Notes under the pieces: generated by a model
What the model was told of the DNA's origin: nothing
Databases searched by the model: none
Seen by the model: only the letters and a program-made list of their open reading frames with translations
Shown here: positions 22,963-36,101 of the stretch, piece after piece
How positions within the stretch are numbered: position 1 is the first letter of the stretch
Layout of the letters: each line of letters opens with the position of its first letter
Translations under genes and position numbers: made by a program
From: Cyanidiococcus yangmingshanensis
Lineage: Eukaryota > Rhodophyta > Bangiophyceae > Cyanidiales > Cyanidiaceae
NCBI GenBank assembly: GCA_013995675.1
Contig: VWRR01000004.1
Coordinates: 248,001 to 312,000, forward strand
Length of the DNA stretch: 64,000 nucleotides
Reading direction: 5' to 3'

Positions 22963-25012
22963 ATGCGAGCTGCAGTCTCATCTGGGACGCACACATCTGA
23001 GTTAAGGTCTCGGGTATTTCGGGAAAGGAGCGCACAACTCGCGTTTACAAGAACGCTGTTCTTTGAACGCTCGCGTTACCGAACACTGCAGCGGTGGCGG
23101 CAACAGCGTCAAGGTGCATGGTCGTTGCAACCCGCTCGGCTTGGCTTTATCTGCACCATGGTGGCCACGGACGGCGCTCATTCAAGTCTGACGAGGAACT
23201 TGCCTAAAAGAGGTACGCTAGTGGAACTTGTTGTGGAATCGCTCGCCCACGGCACTGGGTTGGGAGTCGGACGCATTCCGCTCGCACCGAACGAGTCCTT
23301 CGTGGTGCTCGTTCCACGCCGCGATCCCTGGCGAAAGCGTACGCGCTCGCATCATTCGACGCAAAAGCAACTACGCGGAGGCAGTGGTGGTCGAGCGTTT
23401 GGACCCCCCTTCACCGTACGCCACAGCCCCACTCTGTCGCCACTTCCTCGAAGGGTGCGGCGGGTGCAAGTTTCAGAACCTGGCGTATGCCAAACAGCTG
23501 GCGGAGAAGGAGGAACAGGTTCGTTCATTGTACCGTTCACTTTTTCGACGACTCGAGGCCGAAGGCATTGCGTCTGAGGCATCCGTCGAATTTCTGCCAA
23601 CGCTGGGAGCAACCGACCCCGACGGTCTCTATGCTTATCGAAACAAAATGGAGTTCACGTTTGGGACCCGAAGTTGGCGTCCGAACATGACCACGTCATT
23701 GTCTCGGGAGGATGCAGCCACTGGTATGAATGAAGCGGGACCCCAGCAAGCAGTGCGTCCGCTAGGAACAAGAACAGAGGCCCGTGCTCTACGTTTAGAG
23801 CGCCTTGAAGACAGCACGAGCGGTTTTGCACTTGGCCTGCATGCTCCGCGACGATATGACAAGGTGCTCTGTATCGAGGATTGTGCGTTGCAACTGGACC
23901 TAGCCAATGAGATCCTCCGTTTCGTGGAGCGTCGATGTCGTCCATTGGCGCGGTCGATGCTACCACCGTACGACCCGGTAGATCACACCGGTTTTCTGCG
24001 CAACCTGGTCATTAGAACAGCCCACGATCAACAGAACAAGACCCAGGTCATGGTCAACTTGGTGACGTGCCCTCCGACGAATCCACAGCAGCAGGCAGCT
24101 TTGGTAGAAATCGCTGCAGCACTATGGAAAGCGTTTGGAGAGACCAATCGAGGACTGGTCTGTGTCCTCCAGAACATCACCAGCAACCGTTCTGGTGTAG
24201 CCATTGGTGAGACACAACGTCGCTTAGCAGGTGAACGAGATACCATTGAACAGGCCCTGCGTCCGCTTCGCCATTTGGACCGCCAACGTTATCCCACTGC
24301 AGACGTCTCTTTCTGGTCGGCGGATGGAGTACGCTTCCGGATCTCGGCCAACTCCTTCTTCCAGACGAACCCGTCGCAGGCAGAGCGCTTAATGGCCGTG
24401 ATTCTGGAAGGCAGTGGCTTGCTCGAGCGCTACCAGTTAGCGCGTCAAAATCCGCAGAGTCTTTTGAATCAAGCACTCACCTGTGATCATGATGAGATCC
24501 AAATGACGCCGAGTGCTCTTGTTGTGGATCTGTTCTGTGGTACCGGGACGATTGCGTTATGTTTGGCTCGCTTTGCAGAGCAAGTCCTCGGTCTGGAACT
24601 GGTTGCCAGCGCAGTCGCGGATGCTCGAGCGAATGCACAGATCAACGACATCTCGAACGCTGTTTTTGAGGTAGCAAACCTGGATAAGGAGGACCTGTGG
24701 CAGACCATACTGAGGCGAATGCCCGCAGCACGAGACAGGCCCATCGATGTCTTGGTGATGGATCCACCGAGAGCAGGTGTACACCCACGACAACTCAAGG
24801 CCATTGCGGGAGCACCACCCTTGTCGCGACCTCGCCGTATCGTCTATGTCTCGTGTAATCCGGCAACGCAGACGCGAGACCTGGAGATGCTTCTCCGTAG
24901 CGCTCCCTGGTACGCGCTGACGAGAATCGCCCTCGTCGATCAGTTTCCACACACTCCGCATATAGAGACGGTTGCAGTGCTCTCGCTGAAAGAGGAAACG
25001 GCTTTCCTCTAG
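22963..25012 (+). CDS. TrmA/RlmD-family RNA (uracil-5-)-methyltransferase (one +1 frame change)
   Basis: SAM-dependent m5U methyltransferase of rRNA or tRNA. Order: Arg-rich leader (organellar targeting likely) from ATG 22963, TRAM RNA-binding domain (LVELVVESLAHGTGLGVGRI), a CxxxxxCxxC cluster LCRHFLEGCGGCKFQ plus a fourth Cys in CIEDCALQL that together fit the RlmD-type 4Fe-4S site, ANSFFQTNPSQAE, the SAM motif LVVDLFCGTGTIALCLA, VLVMDPPRAGVHP, and the catalytic nucleophile in YVSCNPATQTRD. All catalytic residues are present. A +1 frame change falls at the CC doublet 23319-23320, where FVVLVPR continues as AIPGESVRARI, matching the family's V-P-G-A-x-P-G-E line. ATG 23158 is an alternative start just before TRAM. 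Confidence 0.9.
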
Positions 25013-25689
25013 ACCTCGGTGATAAATGGTGCCAGGACGATTCGCTGACCAGCCCCGCCCATGCTCGCTCTCTGTTTCGAGTCTGATGGATCTGCATTTC
25101 CCCGAAGCAACTCCATACAATCCCGTTTCGACAGAGTCTCTACCCGGCGTGATTCCGAATACAGAGTCCGCGGATGACAGCACCTGGTCGCTGAAGCCGG
25201 AGTGCATCACGAGTTCAGGTCGTCGTACGTACAGGATCACGCTGTGCTTGTTGACGTCTTCACGCCAATGCCGCAAGTTTGGAGTGGCAAGCGATCCGGC
25301 CTGGGTCGCTGTCTAGATGCTTTAGTACATTTACAAGACAAGGGGACATTCAAATGCTACCGTCCTGCTCCAACGCAACCTGGAGACCTGAACGAGTCGT
25401 ATGGTCGGGGAAACGATTCTATTTGTACATGACCCGAGACTCGAGTTTGTTGCCTGAGGAGTATCCCAAACGCGCGCTGCTCAACGAGTTTGGCCACGCT
25501 CATGGTACCTCTATGAGACACCGTCATCCACGGTAATCGTGCTGTCGTATCGAGAGAGAACCTCGTTGCTGGAAGCGCATCAACGAGTCCATCTCGAGCA
25601 CGGTTGAATGCCCGACCCAGAACGAGTACGAACCCATCCAAGCAGACGTCTGCAGTGCCACGACATCGATGGAAATGCCAGACGAACGT
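25013..25689. other. Convergent intergenic region, nothing seen
   Basis: About 680 bases between the 3' ends of the methyltransferase and the LRR gene. No gene, repeat or structured RNA recognised. Confidence 0.6.
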
Positions 25690-28600
25690 CTAGCGATGTG
25701 TACCATTCCGTCGCGGTGAACGCTGTCGCATCTCCCAAGCATCGAACATGTCCAGAAAGACTCGTGTTGGCGACGGCCCTGGCTCGCGACGACGCCTCCG
25801 TGATGAAACACTTTCCGGTGTTGTCTGGACTGCTCGAGAGCCGCCATGAACGTACGCAAGGAAACTATCTACAAGAGCAGTCGGTGCTCGAGAGTGCTCC
25901 CCCAAGACAGTTGATTCACCGCACCACTTGATCTCAGCAAGACTCGGTAGGCGTCTTCGTAACAGCTCAATCTGTTTCGCACTAATCAGTGGGCATTGTC
26001 GCAGGTTGAGTACCGTCAACGCAGGTACGTGCTGCAGACATCGCAACGCTCCATCGTTGACTTCTGGACAACCTTTCAGGCTCAGGTATTCGAGCGCTTT
26101 GAATCCATTCAACGCCGTTAGGGCGAGTTCACCAATGGAAGTACATTCTGCGAGCTCAAGGACGCGCAGTTTCGAAGCCAGTGGAGACGCAGCGAGTCGT
26201 CGCAAACCGACATGGGTCACGTCGGGGAGCCCTCGCAGATGCAGTTTCTCCAGATGTCCAAGTCGGTTCGCAAAAGCAGCAATGCCGAGGTCACCAACAG
26301 CAGTGAAACGCAGACTAAGCTCCTGCAAATTTGGTACGTGATAAGCGAGCAACGCCACGCAGGCATTCGTCACCCCTGAGCAGTGATCAAGAATGAGAAT
26401 CCGTAGACTCTCTGACCTCAACGTTCGCAAGTTGGCAAAGGAGAGCGTCTGACACTGGGACAAGTCAAGGTATTCGAGCGTATTGAGCCACGGACCTGGA
26501 GACGGGATGCCGAGTATCCTCCCGTAGGTTGTCAAGCGCTGCCCATGAGGGGCTATGTGCTCGTCTCGGTTGCTGGAAGAGACCGACCACACACGTCTTG
26601 CCCCAATGGACGTTCTCTGTTGGGTACGGCTCGAGACGGCCACACCATCGAGAGCGGTGTCTTCTTCGACACGCGCTAGCACTGCAATCCTGGACGATGA
26701 TCCTGGCTTGAAACTGGATGGATGTTCCGTCTCTTGCTCATGTTCTTGTTGGCAGTGTCGTCGCATCCAGCGACGGCCCATGCGCTGAACGGCCTCCTCC
26801 TGTTCCGCGATACCATGAAAGAGACCTTCGAGGTTATCGAGTCTCGTGCATTCAGCGAGATCAAGATGACGAACGCCTCCAAACACTTTCAGAACCAAGC
26901 CTGCATCACAAATGGCGGTATTCCGCAACGAGAGCGACCGAACCAGGCAGCAGGACAGGTCGCTCGTGAGCATCAACATAGTCTTCCCGCATCCAAGCCG
27001 CTAGTTGCCCTCGCGCTTCGGTGAACTGGGCCTTCAAGGCCGCGCTCAATGCTAGGAGCGCTTCGTCGTCCACCTTACGACAATCAGTCAAGTTCAAGTG
27101 AGTCAGACTCCCGTGCAGAAACAGATTGCTCATCTCGGCAAGCACACGGCCGTTCACGGATGAGAGCGAACGGAGACGCAGTTCGCTGAGCGTTCCCTGG
27201 GCAGCCATTCGAGTACAAAAGTCGTGCATCACCCCAGGGTTGAGTTGCAAGTGTCGACAGCGCGTCAGGTGCAGCCGACGTAAACCGCGGACCTGGCCCA
27301 GTACAACCAGTCCCTGATCTGTAATCTGGGTCTCTGTCAAACAGAGCGCCGTAAGCGAATGGGCTAGGTTCTTCACCAAGTCCATAATACCCCGATCTGT
27401 GACCCGAGAACACCCGTAGAGGTCAAGTTCTTGCAGATTCGGATGCATTGTGCCAATGTGCTCACATACGGTATCATTGACGCGAACACAACCGCGTAGA
27501 CGTAAGACACTCAGGGCAGACGAGGCCTCATCGGAAGTAACCAGGGAACCATGAGTGTCCAGTTGTTGGCCGGGGCCCACAAATGCATACTCGCCGACCG
27601 CGGGACAACCGGACACATCCAAAAACTCCAGTCGACATGTACTTGTCTCGATGGGCAGTTCCGACATCGCCGGTTTTTCGCCCATGAGGGCATGTCTCGA
27701 GGCAGTCCGTCCAGCAGACTCACTGCTGCCGAACAGAGCTGCAATGCTCGAACTTCCAACGCGTTCGCAACGAGCTAGGGACAAGGCCTTGAGCTGAAAT
27801 GGGAAGCGCTCAGCAAGGTACTGGAGCGCTGCGTTCCCCAGACCAGTGCAGTCGCTTAAATCAATACGCTCGAGTTGAGGGAACAGGCCCAAGTTCACGA
27901 CTGCCGCATTGGTCAATTGTCGACATCCACGTAGTGACAGCGCCTTGAGACCAGCCGACACAGTTGAGGCGTCCTCCGCGGAGCCGTTCCGCAACGCCAA
28001 GAAACGAATTCCTTGATCTGATAGACGAGTGCAGTATGAGAGGTCGAGTTCTTCTAGTGCAACAAAGGTGCCGATGGGGGGCATCCAAGCATCAGTGACC
28101 TGAGCTCGACAGGGTTTCAGCGAAAGAGAGCGCATCTCAATACCCTGAAAGAGATGCAGGATTGGTAACGTGAGTTGACGGGTTGCGATCAGTCGGACCA
28201 GGACACTCCGAGCGAGCAACGACGGAAGTCCAGCGACTTGTCTCGCCAGAACCGAGTTCGGTCTCAGCGTCGAAATGGCGGCATCTCCTGTCCAAGTCAG
28301 CGATGTTCCCTGCGCATCGTTCCTATCGAGACGACGTAGATCTTTTTCCTGATCCGTTCTCAGTTCGGTTTGTTGGATTGGTGCGGAGGAGATGCGCCCT
28401 GTAGATGTCTCCCGCTTCGAGACAGGTGCTCGGCGATGTGTTTTCGAATCAGTCTCATGGGACTTGAGCACTCGTGGCATCATGAGCGTGTTCATCGATC
28501 TGGGGGTACACTGACCAGAACGTTCGTCGATCACGACACGCTCTGGTTGATTCGATGGAGACTGCGACGATGCTGTTGGCTCTGTTGGGAGCTCAGGTGA

Positions 28601-29278
28601 ACCCTTGATCGGATTCGACGCCAAGTGCGCGTCCGTTATGGCTACGTGAGCTTCAGATTCCGAACAAGTTCTCGTCAAATGAGTCACTGCCTGTTCTAGA
28701 AGCACCGCGCAGAGATGTGGGGGTACAATAACCGGTTGCGAAGCGTTTGCTGCCGATTCGGCCTTGGGCAGACGCGAGGAACGAAGAGCTGCGTTGGTCA
28801 GTGGAGCACTCCACAGACGATGATACCGTTGACTCCTATTCCAATACGAATTTGTGCTTGACGTGTTTCTCGACAGAGAGCTTTCCGTAGAGAGGTCACC
28901 AAGTGCGAGTACTGCTTCCTCCCAGGGCAAACCAGAGTCGAACAGCACCAAGTACACGAAACCGTCCGGTAACGGCGGCGGTGCGAAACCGCGACACGGC
29001 AACCATGACGCTGTCATCCGGTGCTTCTCAATAGACCAGGTAGTGCTGTCAATGGTATGGATGCGTCCACGGTGCTTTTCGAGAGTTCTTCCAGCAGACA
29101 CGAGTGGACCCAGACTTGCATACAGCGTCTCCTGGTAGATGTGATGCTGCTTGACAAGCGGGCACGCAAGGCGCCAGTTCCACAAGTCTTCCACGATCGC
29201 TCTCCGTTCGCATGACGAATGCTGTGATTCCAGTAGAGGAGCGCTCGAGTCGCCACCTCGTTGTCGAGCAAGGTTCAT
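25690..29278 (-). CDS. Large cysteine-type leucine-rich-repeat protein (one +1 frame change)
   Basis: About 1190 residues. The first 350 (from ATG 29278) are non-repetitive and unlike anything I know, with a long Ser/Thr/Gln-rich linker. Then come many LRRs of the cysteine-containing (AMN1/Grr1/FBXL) type: LEELDLSYCTRLSDQGI, LKALSLRGCRQLTNAAV, LERIDLSDCTGLGNAAL, LQELDLYGCSRVTDRGI and so on, continuing in the second frame with LEYLDLSQCQTLSFANL and LRVLELAECTSIGELAL. A disordered insert of about 100 residues interrupts the solenoid. No F-box is visible. The frame passes from one to the other by +1 near 26930-26979 (after QLAAWMREDY). Two separate overlapping genes are possible, but the continuous repeat phase argues for one. 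Substrate-adaptor or scaffold roles are typical of such LRRs. Confidence 0.75.
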
Positions 29279-30909
29279 GCGTGGCGCGCGACCAACATGA
29301 ACCTAGCCCGTTGCGGCAGTGACCGCTCTTGATACCAGTCGAGGTCGTTCCGCTCGACTCCGACAGAACGGTTGGCTTAGAACGCCCGTTGCAGGACCGC
29401 CGCCTTTCGTTCACGAACCTTGATCCTGCTCGTTCGACAAACACACGTTCACGGAATGCTTCGGCAACGAACGCGTGTCATCCGAGTTGGCTTTGGCGCG
29501 ACGACAGCAAGCCATGCGCAATGGCGCGCCTGGCCGGCGCTGCAGCCTTCAGGCTCCGCCATCCGTCGCTCTACTTGGATGCCGTCGGGCATCCCATGGG
29601 TCTATCGAAGGAGCATTGCTCTCGGTGTGGAACTGCCGAATCATGCTGCTCTATTCAAGAAGCGCATTGGCTATTTTTGAAACAGTCCGACGAGCGCGAA
29701 GCCTTCGAGCTGCAATCTATGTCGCCCAGTAGGCACCTGAATCGGGCGCGTTGTCGCTTGAGCGCTCCCGAGCGAATGCCCCCTGGCGTTCCGTTGACCA
29801 AAAAAGTGTCCGACTGTTGGCCATCAACAGCGTTGGTGCATTCATACTTGGACAGGAACTCGAGAAAGAAGAGGATTATTTCTTCCGATTCATATCAAAC
29901 AACAAAAGGATATTTTATCTCGAATATTTCTATCTTTACAGAACAGTGGGCATGAGGAACATTCCGCCTGCGTCATATCAACGCAGAAAACCGTATTTCG
30001 TAGGCCATGTCATTGGGTGTATGTTGAATATCGCGTGAGCCAATTCCGTCCATGCCTCGCCCCAGCTTGTCTCTGAGTATGGTTTCAGAGTACTTGCCAA
30101 AATAATGCGGACAACGAACGCAATAACGCTGCAAACACTTTATCTCCAAGTCGAGGTTGGCGAAATGGCGCCTCAATCCCTTGGATCTGTCCTGTAGGGG
30201 TGTTCGCGAAACACGCTGTCACCAGAATAGATCGCAGAACAGCGTAGGCAATGAAGAGCCTCGAAGCTCGATACCCGCATCTCTCAGCACGGATGCCGAC
30301 CGTGCCTGCTCCCCACCATAACGTCAGCAAGTTTGTTTTCAAAGCAGCATCATTGTTGTCATGATGCCTTTCATCTGTTATGTATCGTGACTTCTAAACA
30401 ACTCCGATCACACTCAGCAGTCTGTACGAAGCAAGTCGTACAACCAAGTGCGCATGTTGCCGTGTACGCAATCCATCGCCAATGTCTATCGTAACGACAT
30501 CCATGGAAACTGTTTGTAACCGATCGCGCTCGTCATCTCGGCCTCTAGATCGGAATCTGATTGTAACCGCAGATGCAGGTCCAGCAAATCTGATTCAGTT
30601 TTCTGATCTGCAACAGCAAACAACCATCCATTGCGTCCTATTCACTGCGGTCCAAGTGTATGCTTGCATCAACGGACACAAGACCCCATACTGGGTACCA
30701 TCGCTGTGTACCTACCGCACCTGTCGATTCGTAGCTGCAGGCTCTAGCGCAATCTCATATTTCATGACATCGGCTGGCGCACCATACCCAGAAGATTATG
30801 CATACATACCATTATTGCGTATCGTCGACCATGACCCATGCCTTGGCTTTAGCAAAGACTAAGACAACATCCATTGGCGTGAAACACCTGAATAGCCGGT
30901 AAGAGCAAC
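29279..30909. other. Gene-poor stretch with a doubtful small reading frame (+)
   Basis: Start of the longest gap in the window. Plus-strand frames between 29329 and 29955 overlap in all three phases, with fragments such as SALAIFETVRRARSLRAAIYVAQ (ending at a stop near 29730) and, in the same phase past that stop, VRLLAINSVGAFILGQELEKEED. They look somewhat protein-like and the locus could hide a small frame-shifted gene, but I cannot name or delimit it. The rest, 30 to 30.9 kb, is AT-richer and shows nothing. Confidence 0.35.
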
Positions 30910-31080
30910 CGAATCAATCGAATCCCAGTTATCATCATTCGTAGGATCCATCACAAATACCTTTATAAACATTCCGAATCAATCGAATCCCAGTTATCAT
31001 CATTCGTAGGATCCATCACAAATACCTTTATGAACATTCCGAATCAATCGAATCCTAGTTATCATCATTCGTAGGATATC
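30910..31080. repeat. Tandem repeat, 64-65 bp unit, about 2.6 copies
   Basis: Copies begin with CCGAATCAATCGAATC at 30910, 30975 and 31039. The first two are 65 and 64 bases and differ by one missing A and one A-to-G change; the third stops after about 40 bases, at GTAGGATATC. The unit is AT-rich compared with the surroundings. No coding content. Confidence 0.95.
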
Positions 31081-31814
31081 ATGACGAATCGAGGTGGTAG
31101 GGATCGACCCACAGGATGGATCCGTCACGCATCCAACACGTCACGTGACACCGCTGAAACCAACACGCATCGATCCCATCGTTTCATCGATGAACACGCA
31201 TCTCTCGTTCGTTCGCAGGGCGCGCGCGATTCACCAGCGGCGACCGCGAGCTCCCGGTATCGTCGATCAGTGCCCGCGAGATCACCAACCGCCGCGCCCA
31301 GCGATCCGCATAGGGCCGCACGATGCCAGCAGGCGGCCCTGCAGGGATGGCGCCGCGGCCAAACGACGACGACGACATTGGAACAATTGCGACACGGCTG
31401 CCCATCGCGTCCTGCGGATCGCCCCAGCGGAGACAACGACGACGGGGCTGTGGCTTGGGTCCACCCACGACGACTCCTCAAACGGTTATAGAACGACTCG
31501 TACGCTATTCGAGGTGATTCTGTCTGGTTGTTTGCGTCGGTGTCTCGTGTTTGTAGGTGTGCAAGGTGACGGTGATCTGGATTCAAGTCTGATAAGGTTG
31601 GTGTTTCCAGGTTTTTGTTGGTGTGTACTTTTGCTGATTGAAGTGGCTCTTGTGGATACGTAGACGCGACTTGGGTGTACTGAACAGGCAGGTAGGCAGA
31701 GAGACAAGTTCGGTGACGAGGATAGACGCTTGTTGCTCGGCTGGTTTGTGTGGACGTTGAACTGCAGGTGTTTGTTAACTGCAGGAACTATTTGCGTAGA
31801 ACTGAATCAGAGCG
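31081..31814. promoter_or_regulatory. Upstream region of ChlH with strong G/T strand skew
   Basis: The 300 bases before the ChlH start are conspicuously rich in G and T on the plus strand, for example GGTGTTTCCAGGTTTTTGTT (from 31598), and poor in C. This probably marks the promoter and 5' UTR. Before it lie GC-rich open frames on both strands with no recognisable protein, including a CGACGACGAC run near 31363. I could not identify a TATA box or a known light-response element. Confidence 0.4.
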
Positions 31815-34800
31815 ATGGAGTTGGGGTTTGTTTCGACGTTGGTCGGCTTGCCGAGTCGGGTTGCGGTGTCCGAGGCGGCCGCGGAGCGTGTAGATCTTGG
31901 ACAGTGTGGTTTTCGGCGCCGGGCTCGTTTGCAGAAGGCTTTATCTGGTCCGAAGACTTGTCGGAATGGTCTCGGTGTGAACGCTTTGCAAATGGTGAGC
32001 TCAACTGGCGATCGGCGCGCGATTGCTGTCTCGGGTACCAACTGGGGCTCGAACAATGCCGGGAACAACAGCAATGAAGATGACGATGGAACAGGCGTGC
32101 TGGCGGGTGCACCTGGTGGTTTGTTCACTGCATCGAGGCCGGAGGATCGGCATGTCACCCCATCCGTGCTGGACGGACGAAAACTGGTGAAGATTGTCTA
32201 CGTGGTGCTCGAGTCTCAGTATCAGTCGACGCTCACGGCTGCGGTTCGCAAAATTAATGACAAGCAGGAGAACATTGCGATAGAACTGAGTGGCTATCTG
32301 TTGGAAGAATTACGGAACGAAACCAATTACGATGCATTCAAGCGCGAGGTTGCTGAGGCGAATATTTTTCTGGGATCGCTCATATTTGTTCAAGAGCTGG
32401 CGGACAAGGTTGTTGCTGCGGTGGCCCCCGTTCGAGATCGTTTGGATGCTTGCGTTGTCTTTCCGTCGCTGCCGCCAGTGATGAAACTGAACAAACTCGG
32501 TGCATTCAGCATGGGCCAATTGAACCAGACTGGTCAATCGACAACGTCGCTGATTGGGCAGTTCATGAAGAAACGGCGGGAGCAGCAAGGTGCAGATTTT
32601 GAGTCCCAAATGTTGCGTCTATTGCGTACGCTACCCAAAGTGCTGAAGTATCTGCCGAGCGACAAGGCACAGGACGCGCGCTCTTTCATGCTCTCCTTCC
32701 AATACTGGCTGGGCGGCACAGTCGATAACCTCGAAAATATGATTCTGATGGTGGCATCCAAGTATGTCAAGGATGTGCAGCGCTTTCGTTTCGACGTGAA
32801 GGACCCCGTGCTCTTTCCTGATTCGGGAATTTGGCATCCGGTTGCACCCAAGATGTTCGAGGACATTACAGAGTACGTCCGGTGGTACGACGCAGAGCAT
32901 GCACCGCGTGCTCGTCTGTCGAATGATGCACCAACCATAGGCATTGTGTTACAACGCTCCCATTTAGTGACCAAAGATGATTGTCACTATGTTTCTTTTA
33001 TCCAAGAACTGGAGGCACGCGGAGCCAAAGTCATTCCGATCTTTTCCGGTGCGCTAGATTTCAGTGAACCAGTGAATCGTTTTTTCTACGCATTGAATAC
33101 GGCAGTGCCACTCGTCGATGTGGTCGTGTCGCTCACTGGTTTTGCTCTGGTGGGCGGCCCTGCGAAACAGGATCACCCACGGGCAGTTGCAGCTCTCAAA
33201 GCGCTCAATCGGCCTTATATTTGCTCACTTCCGTTAGTTTTTCAGACGTTTGAGGAGTGGAAGCGAAGTGAATTGGGCCTGCATCCGATTCAGACAGCCC
33301 TGCAAGTGAGCTTGCCGGAGTTGGATGGTGCGATTGAACCCTTGGTGTTTGCAGGACGAGACGGGCTCACCGGACGAAGTATTCCACTCCATGATCGGAT
33401 TCATCTGCTGGCGTCTCGTGCCCTCAAATGGGCACAGTTGGGGCAAATGAAGAACCGTGATAAGAAAGTGGCTGTTGTGGTGTTCTCTTTTCCCCCAGAT
33501 AAGGGCAACGTTGGCACCGCCGCGTATTTGGACGTGTTCGGCTCAATTCAAAAAGTGTTGCAAGCGATGAAAGCGGATGGCTACACGGTTGGTGACATTC
33601 CTGAGACTGTGGATGCGCTCATGGAGCGTGTCCTCCACGATCGAGAGGCGAAAATCAGCTCTCCGGAGCTCAACGTTCTCTATCGCATGCCAGTGTCAGA
33701 GTACGAACGCCTCTGCGTGTACCAACGCGTCTTGCAGGAACACTGGGGCCCACCTCCCGGCACCTTGAATACCGATGGTACGAACCTCTTGGTCTATGGA
33801 GCCCAGTTTGGCAACGTTGCCGTTGTTGTCCAGCCGAGTTTTGGCTATGAGGGCGATCCAATGCGTCTGCTCTTCTCCAAGTCGGCGTCTCCGCATCACG
33901 GCTTCGCTGCCTGTTACACCTGGCTTCAGAAGATCTTCGATGCCAATGCAGTGATTCATTTTGGAACGCATGGTAGTCTGGAGTTCATGCCTGGCAAACA
34001 GGTAGGCATGAGCGGCGATTGCTACCCAGATCTGCTCATTGGTGGCCTCCCGAACCTCTACTACTACGCTGCCAACAACCCGTCGGAGGCCACCATTGCA
34101 AAACGACGCTCCTATGCGGGCATCATTTCCTACTTGACACCACCAGCAGAGAATGCCGGGCTCTACAAAGAGCTCAAGGAGTGCCAATCGCTTATAAGGG
34201 AGTATCAAGAGCTGCGCTCGAATGAATCGCGGGCTGTTGGTCTCTGTGCAGCCATCATCGAGACTGCACGCCAGTGCAATCTAGATCGAGATATTCCCGA
34301 CTTGCCAGTGGATGGCTATGAACAGCTCTCTCGTGAAGAGCGAGATGGAGTCATTGGGTCGATTTACGCTCGCCTCATGGAGATCGAGGCACGTCTGCTT
34401 CCGATTGGGTTGCACACCATTGGCAAACCACCAACGGCAGCCGAGGCAGTCGCCACACTTGTGAACATTGCTGGCGTGGATCGCCCTGAAAAGGAACTCA
34501 AAGCATTGCCACGCATTGTTGCAGAGTCAGTGGACCGCGATATCGAGGATCTCTATCGCTCGACGCGTCTAGATGATGTCGAGCTGCTGGACCGCATTCA
34601 ACGAGCCTGCCGAAATGCCGTCGACTGCGTTGTCTCCAGGTCGGTCAACAAAGACGGTCGCATCGACCGAGTCATGGTGTCGTTCCTTGCCGAGACGATC
34701 AAACCCTCTTATCTGTTCGCGCTGGAGGAAAGCGGTTTTCCTCAGTGTTCCGCTCGAGACCTGAGACCGCTGTTCGAGTACCTCGAGGTCTGTCTAGAGC

Positions 34801-36101
34801 AGATCATCAAGGATAATGAGTTGATCTCTCTGATGCACGCGCTGCGTGGTCGCTATATTGAACCGGGTCCCGGTGGAGACCCGATCCGCAACCCTGCCGT
34901 GGTGCCCACCGGCAAGAACATTCATGCGCTGGATCCGCAGTCGATTCCCACGAGCTCTGCTTGTGCCGAGGCCAAAGTGGTGGTGGAGCGTCTTTTGGAG
35001 CGCGAAGCCACTGCAAATGGCGGCCAAATGCCGGAGACCGTCTCGCTAGTGCTCTACGGCACCGAGGCGATCAAGTCGTTCGGACAGAGCATTGCCCAGG
35101 TGCTGTGGCTCATTGGTGCTCGTCCAGTCGCTGACTCATCCGGACGAGTCAACCAAGTCGAACTGGTACCTTTGTCGGAGCTTGGTCGACCACGCATTGA
35201 CGTTGTGGTTACCGTTAGTGGCATCTTTCGCGATCTCTTGATCAACCAGATGGCTTTGATGGACCGGGCGATCAAGATGGCAGCGGAAATCGATGAACCT
35301 ATCGAGATGAACTATGTGCGGAAACATGCGCTCGAACAGGCCGCCGAGGAGAACATCACTGTCCGTGAGGCAGCGACACGCGTTTTTTCGAATGCCTCTG
35401 GCAGCTACTCTGCGAACGTTGGCATCGCTATCGAAAACGGTGGCTGGACCGATGAACAACAGCTTCAGGAGCAGTACCTCTCTCGCAAGTCGTTCGCCTA
35501 TGATAGCGATCGTCCCGGGGCCATGATTCCCGCTCGTCAGCGTTTTGAGCGTGCGCTTCAGACCGTGGAGGTAAGTATGCAGAATCTGGACTCGTCGGAG
35601 ATATCTCTGACAGATGTATCCAACTACGCCGATGGTGCCAACGAGAAATGGGTGGCGTCGCTTCGAGGCGACAAGCGCAAACCACGTTCCTACATTGCAG
35701 ACTCGACAACGGCGAACGTGGCCGTTCGAACGCTCGACGAAACAATTCGTCTGGATAGTCGAACCAAGCTGTTGAACCCCAAATGGATCGATGGTCTGGT
35801 CAACTCGGGATACGAGGGCGTACGTGAGCTCTCCAAACGGCTCCGCAATACCATGGCTTTCTCGGTCACATCCGACGCAGTCGATAACTGGGTCTATGAG
35901 AACGCGAACGAGACTTTCTTTGCCGACGAGAATATGCGCAAAAAGTTGATGGACACCAATCCGAACAGCTTCCGTTCCATGGTGACAACCATGCTGGAGG
36001 CGCATGGTCGCGGCTACTGGGAGACCTCGGAAGAGAACATCGAGCGGCTTCGCGACCTCTATCGTGAGATTGAAGATCGTATTGAAGGAGTCGACTTTTG
36101 A
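31815..36101 (+). CDS. chlH: Magnesium-chelatase subunit H
   Basis: Largest subunit of the plastid Mg-chelatase, which binds protoporphyrin IX and receives Mg2+ with the ChlI/ChlD AAA+ ring, the first step committed to chlorophyll. The 1428-residue frame is complete. About 110 residues of Ser/Gly/Arg-rich transit peptide precede [19 protein letters not shown]; the CobN/ChlH core follows with [115 protein letters not shown]-type porphyrin-pocket blocks in the expected order, and the C-terminal [20 protein letters not shown] at 31815. Not one frame change in 4.3 kb, in contrast to many neighbours. Unusually isolated: no gene for about 2.5 kb upstream. Confidence 0.98.
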   Translation: MELGFVSTLVGLPSRVAVSEAAAERVDLGQCGFRRRARLQKALSGPKTCRNGLGVNALQMVSSTGDRRAIAVSGTNWGSNNAGNNSNEDDDGTGVLAGAPGGLFTASRPEDRHVTPSVLDGRKLVKIVYVVLESQYQSTLTAAVRKINDKQENIAIELSGYLLEELRNETNYDAFKREVAEANIFLGSLIFVQELADKVVAAVAPVRDRLDACVVFPSLPPVMKLNKLGAFSMGQLNQTGQSTTSLIGQFMKKRREQQGADFESQMLRLLRTLPKVLKYLPSDKAQDARSFMLSFQYWLGGTVDNLENMILMVASKYVKDVQRFRFDVKDPVLFPDSGIWHPVAPKMFEDITEYVRWYDAEHAPRARLSNDAPTIGIVLQRSHLVTKDDCHYVSFIQELEARGAKVIPIFSGALDFSEPVNRFFYALNTAVPLVDVVVSLTGFALVGGPAKQDHPRAVAALKALNRPYICSLPLVFQTFEEWKRSELGLHPIQTALQVSLPELDGAIEPLVFAGRDGLTGRSIPLHDRIHLLASRALKWAQLGQMKNRDKKVAVVVFSFPPDKGNVGTAAYLDVFGSIQKVLQAMKADGYTVGDIPETVDALMERVLHDREAKISSPELNVLYRMPVSEYERLCVYQRVLQEHWGPPPGTLNTDGTNLLVYGAQFGNVAVVVQPSFGYEGDPMRLLFSKSASPHHGFAACYTWLQKIFDANAVIHFGTHGSLEFMPGKQVGMSGDCYPDLLIGGLPNLYYYAANNPSEATIAKRRSYAGIISYLTPPAENAGLYKELKECQSLIREYQELRSNESRAVGLCAAIIETARQCNLDRDIPDLPVDGYEQLSREERDGVIGSIYARLMEIEARLLPIGLHTIGKPPTAAEAVATLVNIAGVDRPEKELKALPRIVAESVDRDIEDLYRSTRLDDVELLDRIQRACRNAVDCVVSRSVNKDGRIDRVMVSFLAETIKPSYLFALEESGFPQCSARDLRPLFEYLEVCLEQIIKDNELISLMHALRGRYIEPGPGGDPIRNPAVVPTGKNIHALDPQSIPTSSACAEAKVVVERLLEREATANGGQMPETVSLVLYGTEAIKSFGQSIAQVLWLIGARPVADSSGRVNQVELVPLSELGRPRIDVVVTVSGIFRDLLINQMALMDRAIKMAAEIDEPIEMNYVRKHALEQAAEENITVREAATRVFSNASGSYSANVGIAIENGGWTDEQQLQEQYLSRKSFAYDSDRPGAMIPARQRFERALQTVEVSMQNLDSSEISLTDVSNYADGANEKWVASLRGDKRKPRSYIADSTTANVAVRTLDETIRLDSRTKLLNPKWIDGLVNSGYEGVRELSKRLRNTMAFSVTSDAVDNWVYENANETFFADENMRKKLMDTNPNSFRSMVTTMLEAHGRGYWETSEENIERLRDLYREIEDRIEGVDF

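Noticed and set aside
24557-25276. Long minus-strand open frame (239 codons) antisense to the methyltransferase
   Set aside because: It mirrors the plus-strand gene whose catalytic motifs are certain, and has no motif of its own.
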